Part shown: one piece after another, positions 31,032-35,975 of the stretch
How positions within the stretch are numbered: the stretch's first letter is position 1
Layout of the letters: every line of letters begins with the position of its first letter
Notes under the pieces: generated by a model
Database searches by the model: none
The model's input: only the letters and a program-made list of their open reading frames with translations
Told to the model about the DNA's origin: nothing
Assembly: GCA_905221605.1 (NCBI GenBank)
Contig: CAJNDS010002295.1
Coordinates: forward strand, 457,104 to 493,078
Direction of reading: 5' to 3'
DNA: 35,975 bases
Origin: Symbiodinium natans
Taxonomy: Eukaryota; Sar; Dinophyceae; Suessiales; Symbiodiniaceae
Program-made: the position numbers and the translations under genes

Positions 31032-33796
31032 CATGATGACGCTAAAACCTTCGATTGGCGCTCTTAAGCATGTCGTTTGGCGCTGTTCTGCCCTTCCGAA
31101 TGTTGCTGATAGGCCAAAGGATAATCTACAGAAACGCTTAGCTTAGCTCAAGGGCCACTCTCGTGAGTACGATGACAGCGTGCTTGCTTGGCACACGCGT
31201 GTGAGAATGCTTCTGCTTGATCGCAGATACACTTGGTGTCTGCCACTTGCCGTTTGTCCTTGTGGTTTAGTTCGGACCGCCTTTGTTCTGCCGCCTCCGC
31301 TAGGGTTGTTAGGTTGAGCTTGCGTGGTCAGATTGGCCTTTTCTTTGCCTACCTCGTCGTCGGTGAGTTCAGTGAGTGGGACAACATCGTCTTCAAGACT
31401 ATATGTATAGATATATATACATAAATATGCTCATCCCCCCCCCCCCCCCCCCGCATGATCCACATCCCTGCTTTGAAACAGGTGGATCATAGCGGGGGCC
31501 TTGAAACGCCGACAGGGCCAACAAATCCTTCCTATACTGGCTTAAAACGAGCTGGTTCAAAACTTCCCAAAAAACCTTCTGCGATGCATGAGGGCCGGTT
31601 TTAGATCATTTTCTTGGAAAATTCGAGCCGGCTTGAGTTTTCCAAATTTTCCAAAATCACCAAGTCGCCAAAACTCGAGCAGGCTCGAATTTTCACAAAA
31701 AGAACCCAAATTCTACCTTGTTATGTGCACGTCTATACCTCTATGTTTGCGTACCTGTTTGTTTCTGCCTCCATCGCTCTATGGTTCTGTGTGTCTACAC
31801 GCAGACAGTTTTTCGTGTGCAGATATATGAAAAGGTATGAACATACATATACAAACACGTACATACATATATATATATATATATGTATTTGTGTGTCACT
31901 GCGTGTTCATGTTTCTTAAGTAACCATTGGCTCGATCGGTGACCCGTCCTGACCCGAGTGCTGGAAAGGTCTGGACGTTCTTTATGCTCATCGACGCGAA
32001 CGAGAACGGTCTCCGTGTCAGAAGGGTTTAGGGTTTAGGTGTTAAAGTCAAGTGTTCAGGGAAAACTTGACGATTGAGCTCGCGCGAGCTGCCTTCACTT
32101 AAGCCCGTCGCTCACGCCATACCCCAGAACATGCCATACAGTACGATGACTCCTACACCCCCCCAAAAGCGGTGCTGGACCAGCGTGAAAGTATTTAGGG
32201 ATTTCAGTAAGGTGCAGCATTTAGTGTACAGCCAACATGTCAACATGTCAGAGAGGCCGTGATGTGAAGCCCGAAGCTGCTACACCCAGAAGTGGAAGGT
32301 TTAGGTCTGAAGTCTGGCATCCTGGGTTGAGAGGAATATACTGTCACAGAGTCTCCACAAGGGGCCGATGATTTTGATGTTCCTCCTCCCCCCCACCCGT
32401 CCTCCTCGGTCCTCGGTCGGGGTTGGGGTCCTGCGACCCTAAAGCCCAGCCCGAAAGACTTCAAACCTCCTATGCCCTAGACCCTAGACTCAGAGAACTA
32501 AAGAAGGGACCCTTACGAAGGACCTTGGGAGCTATCTAAGGGCTACTTCGGTATCTAGGGACTATCTCGGCTTTACTTGTGCCCCTTAATTGACCACCCT
32601 AACCTAGGGGGTCGGAATAATGACTGATCGTCTTCCCTTATGGCCCCTAAAAGAATATACTATAACAACCCTCGCCCCTCACCTCCCCCCCACACCCAAA
32701 AATCCTATTGAGCCCTGTAGTAGACCCTCTGTGTGGCAGCCAAAGGTCTTCTCGACCTCGATGAGTTCGTGTCTGGATGCATGCAGTGGCTCGCCAGCCA
32801 GCAGGGTGTTTTAGGGTTTAGGGTTTGGGGTTTAGGGTTTAGGGTTTGGGGTTCAGGGTTTCGGGTTCAGGGTTTAGGGTTTTGGGTATGTTTTGGGGGT
32901 TTAGGGGTATAGGTTAAAGGGTTTTTGGGTCTAGGGTTTAGGGTTTCGGTTCGAGGTGCTTGGGTTAGGGTTTGGGAATGCTGGGCTTAGCCTAAATAGG
33001 GTGGCGTTTTCGCTTCAAAACCCTAAAAGGAGTGTCCCTGCCAAACTCTGAAGCCCTGTAAGCCTCGCAATCCCAAAAGCCCTGAAGCCTACACTCTAAA
33101 TCAGTGTAGGGTTTACAGTAAACTCCATCCTTATCCACATACCCCAAACGGTATACTTAAGGGAATCCCGGCTCTAACCATCCTTAAACGATATTCCAAC
33201 TTTCTCCAACTTTCTCCAACTTTCTCGAGTTTACTGCAGGGTTTAGATGCTAAACCCTAAACCCTAAACCCTAAACCCTAAACCCTAAACCCTAAACCCT
33301 AAACCCTAAACCCTAAACCCTAAACCCTAAACCCTAAACCCTAAACCCTAAACCCTAAACCCTAAACCCAAGTAGCCATGGAATCAGGTTGAATGGACCT
33401 GCGCGGAGCATTCAGCTCGCAAAGATGAGCTACGAGACGCTGGGACTCAGGGCCGGGGGCTCCTTTATTTGCCAAGAGAACCTAAAGCCTTTCCAAGGGT
33501 TTAGGGTTTAGGGTTTAGGGTTTAGGGTTCAGGGTTTAGGGTGCACATGGGCAAGTTGGGACTCGGTCTGGGGCACAGAATTCAATCCCAGACTAAGCCC
33601 TAAACCCTGCGAGCTTTACTCCGGGTAGCCTAGCCCTGAACCCCGAGCCTAAGAAGCAGGGAGTCAGGCAAAGTTGCTTCCCTCTAGAATCCCTCAGAAG
33701 AGGTGTATCCCGTGTGGGATACCGAGTTGCACAGAAGCCGGAGCTCAGGAACAAGGTGACCAGGAAGGAAATCCGGAAAATCGCAGAGGACGGGCG
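18990..33796 (+). CDS. Voltage-gated cation channel with EF-hands, 17 predicted exons, 5' and 3' incomplete
   Basis: Membrane ion channel; depolarisation moves S4 and opens the S5-P-S6 pore, and the EF-hand tail suggests calcium control. Predicted exons: 18990-19039, 19798-19865, 20623-20711, 23060-23127, 23584-23622, 24365-24448, 24978-25039, 25672-25710, 26117-26205, 27172-27195, 27765-27803, 29409-29440, 30565-30604, 31969-32008, 32746-32788, 33388-33438, 33749-33796. About 905 nt, 301 residues, no stop, all phases agree. Order: S4, S4-S5 linker, S5, turret (DQSGDPNAIPNCEQ), pore loop (SISGGISWD), S6 (AILNVVTGVF), linker, EF-hand-like ELDRSSAQHISRL, EF-hand IDANENGLLDLDEF, then GPARSIQLAKMSYE and NKVTRKEIRKIAED. 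Donors are 7 GT, 7 GC, 2 GA; all 16 internal acceptors are AG then G. S1-S3 are not seen. It could be a one-domain channel or the last domain of a longer one. Confidence 0.92.
19729..19784 (-). repeat. CCCTAAA array before channel exon 2
   Basis: Four to five near-perfect CCCTAAA units end 13 bases before the exon at 19798. C-rich strand orientation on +. Confidence 0.95.
19885..20121 (+). repeat. TTTAGGGG/TTTAGAGG variant array at start of intron 19866-20622
   Basis: Degenerate G-strand repeats (TTTAGGG, TTTAGGGG, TTTTGGGG, TTTAGAGG) start 20 bases after the GC donor. Confidence 0.92.
20151..20608 (-). repeat. CTCTAAAC/CTCTCAAC array ending in CCCTAAA
   Basis: About 55 tandem 8-bp units CCTCTAAA or CCTCTCAA, grading into CCCTAAA just before the acceptor at 20621-20622. 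It is complementary to the preceding G-strand half of the same intron. Confidence 0.95.
20623..23622 (+). CDS. Channel exons: S5 helix and pore turret
   Basis: Exon 20623-20711 reads GSLFWTLLLLVTMCYSFGMA and on, a hydrophobic S5 helix. Its GT donor is the first base pair of a TTTAGGG array (20712). Exon 23060-23127 reads AIDQSGDPNAIPNCEQGLRT and on, the extracellular turret. Exon 23584-23622 reads MYWSSVPNSMLT, the start of the pore helix, and ends in phase 2 at a GC donor. Confidence 0.87.
20712..20764 (+). repeat. TTTAGGG array at donor of intron 20712-23059
   Basis: Seven perfect GTTTAGG units begin exactly at the predicted splice donor. Confidence 0.95.
20851..20914 (-). repeat. AAACCCTCC array
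   Basis: Five to six tandem 9-bp units of a telomere-like variant inside intron 20712-23059. Confidence 0.9.
21803..21890 (-). repeat. Perfect CCCTAAA array
   Basis: Twelve tandem CCCTAAA units in the interior of intron 20712-23059. Confidence 0.97.
22893..23031. repeat. Tandem duplication of a 67-70-bp unit
   Basis: Two diverged copies of CTATACACCAAATTTCTA ... GCCTATAGACGTTGAACC ... AACACCTGAG lie just upstream of the turret exon at 23060. Confidence 0.85.
24365..25710 (+). CDS. Channel exons: selectivity-filter loop, S6 and post-S6 helix
   Basis: Exon 24365-24448 reads LFLSISGGISWDGAFRPLRE then FSPLGTAL. Exon 24978-25039 reads FLLYIFIAVFAILNVVTGVF, an S6 with the conserved NVVTGVF end. 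Exon 25672-25710 completes a split Cys and reads NTAIESASADKD, the helix after the gate. The intron 25040-25671 needs a GA donor; the 3' sites are AG-G throughout. Confidence 0.93.
24776..24821 (+). repeat. Short TTTAGGG tract
   Basis: Interrupted GTTTAGGG words inside intron 24449-24977. A similar tract lies at 25539-25567 in intron 25040-25671. Both are mid-intron and do not follow the end-of-intron pattern. Confidence 0.85.
26117..29440 (+). CDS. Channel exons: cytoplasmic linker and degenerate EF-hand
   Basis: Exon 26117-26205 reads YPTRDHDVATHM and on to PDMKQFMKQVL. Exon 27172-27195 is 24 nt (ETLRGIFE). Exon 27765-27803 reads ELDRSSAQHISRL, and exon 29409-29440 DVEVAMSRGR. Joined, loop D-R-S-S-A-Q-H-I-S-R-L-D has an EF-hand shape but lacks the Gly at position 6 and the Glu at position 12, so calcium binding is doubtful. 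Donors are GT, GA, GT and GT. Confidence 0.85.
26638..26742 (-). repeat. CCCTTATAAA variant array
   Basis: About nine tandem 10-bp units AAACCCTTAT/AAACCCTTCT in intron 26206-27171. This is a distinct homogenised derivative of the CCCTAAA family. Confidence 0.92.
26783..26818. repeat. 8-bp perfect inverted repeat
   Basis: GGTAGCCA at 26783-26790 faces TGGCTACC at 26811-26818, 20-nt loop, next to the CCCTTATAAA array. Confidence 0.7.
26995..27147 (-). repeat. CCCTACA variant array grading into CCCTAAA
   Basis: About fifteen 7-bp CCCTACA units, then CCCTAAA, ending 24 bases before the exon at 27172. Confidence 0.95.
27250..27366 (-). repeat. Mixed CCCTAGA/CCCTAAA array
   Basis: Irregular CCCTAGACCC, CCCTAAAC and CCCTGAAC words in intron 27196-27764. 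Confidence 0.88.
27585..27678. repeat. 10-bp perfect inverted repeat around a foldback region
   Basis: ACTACAAGGG at 27585-27594 faces CCCTTGTAGT at 27669-27678. Inside lies a smaller hairpin TGGGGT ... ACCCCA. Confidence 0.75.
27810..27898 (+). repeat. TTTAGGG grading into TTCAGGG, at donor of intron 27804-29408
   Basis: Five TTTAGGG units followed by about seven TTCAGGG units, starting 6 bases after the GT donor. Confidence 0.95.
27907..27986. repeat. 80-bp foldback element
   Basis: Perfect 10-bp termini CCCCTTATAC / GTATAAGGGG continue into imperfectly paired arms of about 30 nt with an 18-nt loop. It is MITE-like but without a clear target-site duplication. Confidence 0.8.
28340..28430. 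repeat. About 30-bp tandem repeat, three copies
   Basis: Three units of TTCCCGCTTTAGGGGTTATA followed by CCCTTA, diverged, within intron 27804-29408. Confidence 0.75.
28690..29047 (-). repeat. Long CCCTAAA array
   Basis: About 45 units, mostly perfect CCCTAAA, with short CCCCTAAAC and CCCCAAAC interruptions. It faces a TTTAGGG tract at 29172-29253 across a 125-bp island in which I find no convincing exon. Confidence 0.97.
29172..29253 (+). repeat. TTTAGGG array
   Basis: About ten units with TTCAGGG, TTTACGG and TTAGGGG variants inside intron 27804-29408. Confidence 0.93.
29454..29520 (+). repeat. TTTAGGG array at donor side of intron 29441-30564
   Basis: About nine units, starting about 14 bases after the GT donor. 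Confidence 0.94.
30164..30210. repeat. Abutting CCCTAAG / TTTAGGG palindrome
   Basis: C-strand words meet G-strand words directly, so the tract can fold on itself. More C-strand arrays follow at 30391-30460 and 30489-30526, the latter 38 bases before the exon at 30565. Confidence 0.9.
30565..33796 (+). CDS. Channel exons: canonical EF-hand and C-terminal helices
   Basis: Exon 30565-30604 reads SNFLESMGIATED; 31969-32008 VWTFFMLIDANEN; 32746-32788 LLDLDEFVSGCMQ; 33388-33438 LNGPARSIQLAKMSYE; 33749-33796 NKVTRKEIRKIAEDG. Joined, D-A-N-E-N-G-L-L-D-L-D-E is a complete 12-residue calcium-binding loop. The end of the last exon is ambiguous (GT at 33797 or GC at 33794). A possible next exon of 22 nt at 34350-34371 fits the phase and the flanking-repeat pattern but is unproven. 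Confidence 0.9.
30624..30680 (+). repeat. TTTAGGG/TTTGGGG array at donor side of intron 30605-31968
   Basis: About seven units starting about 19 bases after the GC donor. Confidence 0.93.
30700..30994 (+). other. Open frame without ATG inside channel intron
   Basis: A frame from about 30700 to TAG 30992-30994 encodes about 95 residues rich in Ser, Lys, Ala and Arg (TVSGKNASPSKRTAKSAK, then ARYDAKRRLCAG). It has no start codon and no family I recognise. It is followed at once by a GAT triplet repeat (30997-31032). It may be a piece of an inserted element or of a retroposed copy. Confidence 0.35.
30997..31032. repeat. GAT triplet microsatellite
   Basis: About eleven tandem GAT units with one GATCAT interruption. 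Confidence 0.95.
31435..31498. repeat. C18 run entering a 16-bp hairpin
   Basis: C18 at 31435-31452. Arm 31448-31463 pairs with 31482-31498 over CCCCCGC and ATGATCCAC with one bulged A; the loop is 18 nt. Confidence 0.85.
31617..31694. repeat. Inverted repeat with 24-bp arms
   Basis: Arms 31618-31641 and 31670-31693 match at 22 of 24 positions (AAAATTCGAGCC...), loop 28 nt. It lies in intron 30605-31968 and looks like a small foldback or MITE-like insertion. Confidence 0.88.
31850..31884. repeat. AT/TA and ACATA microsatellite
   Basis: TACATACATATATATATATA and neighbours, upstream of the EF-hand exon at 31969. Confidence 0.9.
32022..32040 (+). repeat. Short TTTAGGG tract at donor of intron 32009-32745
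   Basis: Two to three units starting about 14 bases after the GT donor. Confidence 0.85.
32809..32975 (+). repeat. TTTAGGG variant array at donor side of intron 32789-33387
   Basis: About twenty degenerate units (TTTAGGG, TTTGGGG, TTCAGGG, TTTCGGG) starting 20 bases after the GC donor. Confidence 0.94.
33198..33228. repeat. 10-bp tandem repeat CCAACTTTCT x3
   Basis: Three tandem units immediately before a long CCCTAAA array. Confidence 0.9.
33251..33369 (-). repeat. Perfect CCCTAAA array
   Basis: Sixteen to seventeen units ending 18 bases before the channel exon at 33388. Confidence 0.97.
33498..33541 (+). repeat. TTTAGGG array in intron 33439-33748
   Basis: Six units starting about 59 bases after the GC donor. 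Confidence 0.95.
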
Positions 33797-35085
33797 GTGG
33801 CCTTCCTGCGTCGTGCGCAGGGTCTAAGCCCCTTCGTAGCCCAGTGGTACCCTTCTCCTTTTGTTGGTTCAAGGTTCCCTTCTAAATTAACCAACCAAAA
33901 AAAGGTGCCCTTGTTATAATATGGGTACTGGGGTACCAAGACCCTATACCCTGAAGCCTGAACCAGGGGTTTGGGGTCCAGGGTGTGGGGGTTTAGAGTT
34001 TAGGGTGCACAGTATAGGGCGTCTGCAACACTTGTTCAGGCTTGTAGCTTCCTTGAAGGGCCACTAGGTATACAAGTAGGGTGCCACAGGAACCCCAGAT
34101 AGGGTGTCAGCTACAAGCAAAAATGCTTATCGCTGTTGTTGACCTACTTCTAGCCCAGTTCCAACGCTGCGACGACCCATGAACTTCCGAGTAGACCTGG
34201 ACCGTTCTTCCAGTTCGCAAGATCTCACTGATGCTGGGTATGCCCTCGTTTTTTTTTTTTTTTTTGGGGGGGGGGGGGGGGGGTGGGTGGGGGGGGGGTG
34301 TTTTTTCTTACGGCTGGAAAACAAACCCAAACCCTGAACCCAGACCCAGGAGAAGGAATATTCTGCGGAGGGTTTGAAGGGCCAACCTCCGGAGAAGATG
34401 TCCGGGGACAGCAGGTTGGGGTTGGTGGGGGGGGGGGTGTTACCTACTGGTTCTTAGTAGGGGGTGATGGAAATAGGTGCCTTATCCCCCCGTTTCAGCC
34501 GTTCAAGGGATTCTATACGGGCATCCTAAACCCCCAAGCCCTAAATATTGAGGACCTTCGCAAGGATTGGATTCAGTACTTCTCCATTTCTGGACCTTCA
34601 AATTTCGGCTTAGTGCTTCGGAGTTTCAGTCGTGTACTTCCTTAAATATGTGGGGTTTTAAGGGAGGGGGTAGGTACCTAACCTTAGGGAAGCTTGGGGA
34701 GCCTCAGGGAGTAGTAGGGAGTATTAGGGAACCTTGGGTTACATACCCCCCTTGAGAACCCCCTCCCTGAAGAATAATGCAGGCCCAGGCTCCTGAAGCT
34801 GCTTTGGTTTCCGGATTTCGGGGGTACCTTGTCGGGGGCCCTTATTATAAAGGACTCCGATTATTGGGGATCTTGATTATAAGCGAATCCTACCATTGAG
34901 GGTCTATACTGGGTCCCCTAGTTTCGTAAACACCCGTTTTGGGCCAGGACCTCCAGCAGATTTTCGGGATGGTGTCCGTGGAGAAAGGAGCCCAGCAGGC
35001 CCGAGCTGGGACCTTCCCCCCCCTAAACCTTCCCCTCAACCCAAAACCCAAAACCCTAAACTCTAAACCCTAAACCCTAAACTAA
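33797..35085. other. Region after last assigned channel exon
   Basis: Contains an imperfect foldback (about 33846-33936, GTACCC ... GGGTAC with inner TTGGTT/AACCAA), short telomere-like tracts (33965-34015, 35047-35083), a T17/G20 homopolymer block (34250-34300) and AGGGA-rich repeats (34680-34740). Possible exon pieces are 34350-34371 and 34946-34990 (LQQIFGMVSVEK). No stop codon for the channel gene is assigned. Confidence 0.45.
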
Positions 35086-35234
35086 GTGAGGGGTCGCTTC
35101 GGTCGAGCGACAGACCCCGAACGCTCGGCCGAGGGCCTTACAGACCGAGCGCCCAAGCGAAAAGAGAAACGGAAAAGGTGAGGGTTAAGCCTCACCGTCT
35201 GTCCTAGACAGGCCAACGGACATCGGCCTTTTTT
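35086..35234 (+). ncRNA. Candidate structured RNA: four hairpins then T6
   Basis: Hairpins: 35090-35118 (GGG + GTCGCT / AGCGAC + CCC), 35122-35151 (CGCTCGG / CCGAGCG), 35177-35196 (GGTGAGG / CCTCACC, loop GTTAAG), 35199-35211 (CTGTC / GACAG). A last GGCC / GGCC pair (35211-35228) runs into T6 at 35229-35234. This is how a Pol III transcript could end. I see no A or B box and match no known RNA family, so it may instead be a structured repeat. Confidence 0.35.
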
Positions 35235-35864
35235 ACGACAACGTCAGTACTCGGCTAAGGGATGGCCGGCACCCAGACCACCTTTAGCGTAGCTAAAGTA
35301 AAACCCCAAATCGCAACCCTTTGCCTCAGGGTTTTGGGTTCAGGGCCCCCCCCACTGGGGCCCCTGGCCCCTGCTGGCGGGTCAAACGGGTTTTTTGACG
35401 GATTTTCGCACCCCCCCCCCACCCACCAAGGGCCTCCCGGGCCAAGGGCCCCCCGGGCCAAGGGCGCCCCCCTCTCGGGCTCAGTAAGGGCAGAGCTCCA
35501 GCCCACAGACCAACAAAAACCGTCTTCTCGACCCCCCCAACAACCTCCAACAAGGGCGGCCTTTCCGAACCACCCCCCAACAAGCCAAGAACCCCTTGCT
35601 GGCGACAAACACCTCGACCCCTTGCCAAGAGGGCACCTCCCGAAGAAAGGCCCGCCAAGAGCGGCTTTTTCGGGGGCCTGGAAGGGGTTCAGGGCTAGAG
35701 GAAGGCCCCCCGGGCCAAGAGGGCCGTACCATCAATGAAAAATGTTTTTTTTTTAATAGCGCCAGGAAAGCCCAGGAAGCCCCCAAGAGGCGCCAAGAGC
35801 CACCAAAAGGCTTCAAAAGCTTCAAAAGGCCCCCTAGAAGAAGGGGGACCAAAAGATTTGTCCG
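35235..35864. repeat. GC-rich low-complexity stretch built on GGCCAAGAG-like words
   Basis: Irregular recurrence of GGGCCAAGGG, CCAAGAGG and CCCCC runs. The proline-rich frame on + and its antisense frames are compositional. CAATGAAAAATGTTTTTTTT at 35733-35752 is a partial copy of the tandem unit that follows. Confidence 0.55.
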
Positions 35865-35975
35865 TGCCCGCAATGAAAAATTCGATTTTTGAATATTGAA
35901 AACGATGGTTTTAGGCACCCCTGCCCGCAATGAAAAATGTTGTTTTTTACTTGTAGTACTGAAAGCGATGGTTTT
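35865..35975. repeat. Tandem repeat, period about 57 bp, cut by window end
   Basis: Two copies from TGCCCGCAATGAAAAAT to GAAA(A/G)CGATGGTTTT (35865-35912 and 35922-35975). The first contains the hairpin AAAAAT-TCG-ATTTTT. Confidence 0.85.

Noticed and set aside
18990-35083. Interpretation of the right half as a chromosome end.
   Set aside because: The arrays are interstitial, occur in both orientations, are interrupted by exons of one gene, and sequence continues past them.
35262-35738. Proline-rich open frame of 158 codons and antisense frames.
   Set aside because: Explained by GC-rich repeated words; no domain, no splice or start context.

Overview
The window looks like nuclear DNA of a dinoflagellate, probably a Symbiodiniaceae-type alga. 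The evidence is: every gene I can reconstruct is on the + strand; genes are split into many very short exons; introns start with GT, GC or GA and end in AG, and the next exon almost always starts with G; and telomere-like TTTAGGG/CCCTAAA tracts lie throughout the right half. No single open frame shows these genes. I found them by reading short islands of conserved protein and joining them at splice sites with matching reading phases. All exon joins are manual predictions without transcript support.

Left part (84-7454): the 3' part of a glutaminyl-tRNA synthetase gene, 18 predicted exons giving about 276 residues. It runs from just after the KMSKS loop region (outside the window) through the end of the catalytic domain and both anticodon-binding barrels to a TAG stop. 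One intron (4272-6619) is large and full of minisatellites, a tandem 80-mer family and a strong hairpin.

Middle: 7455-10395 has no assignable gene. From 10396 to 12455 I see the exons of a TPR-like helical repeat protein (moderate confidence). 12456-15174 holds only one doubtful coding piece. 15175-16333 is a compact, complete three-exon gene for a UBE2Q-like ubiquitin-conjugating enzyme. 16334-17960 is an AT-richer stretch with no recognisable gene. A long CA microsatellite (18137-18689) contains a run of exactly 100 N, so the left and right contigs may be joined only by scaffolding.

Right part (18990 to at least 33796): 17 predicted exons of a voltage-gated cation channel: an S4 helix with eight arginines at strict three-residue spacing, the S4-S5 linker, S5, turret, pore loop, S6, and a cytoplasmic tail with one degenerate and one canonical EF-hand. 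S1-S3 and the 3' end are not found. Many introns of this gene begin with TTTAGGG-type repeats just after the donor and end with CCCTAAA-type repeats just before the acceptor, so the two intron ends are complementary. This arrangement of interstitial telomere-like repeats around exons is the most striking signal in the window.

The far right end (33797-35975) holds more telomere-like tracts, a four-hairpin element ending in T6, a GC-rich low-complexity stretch and a truncated tandem repeat.
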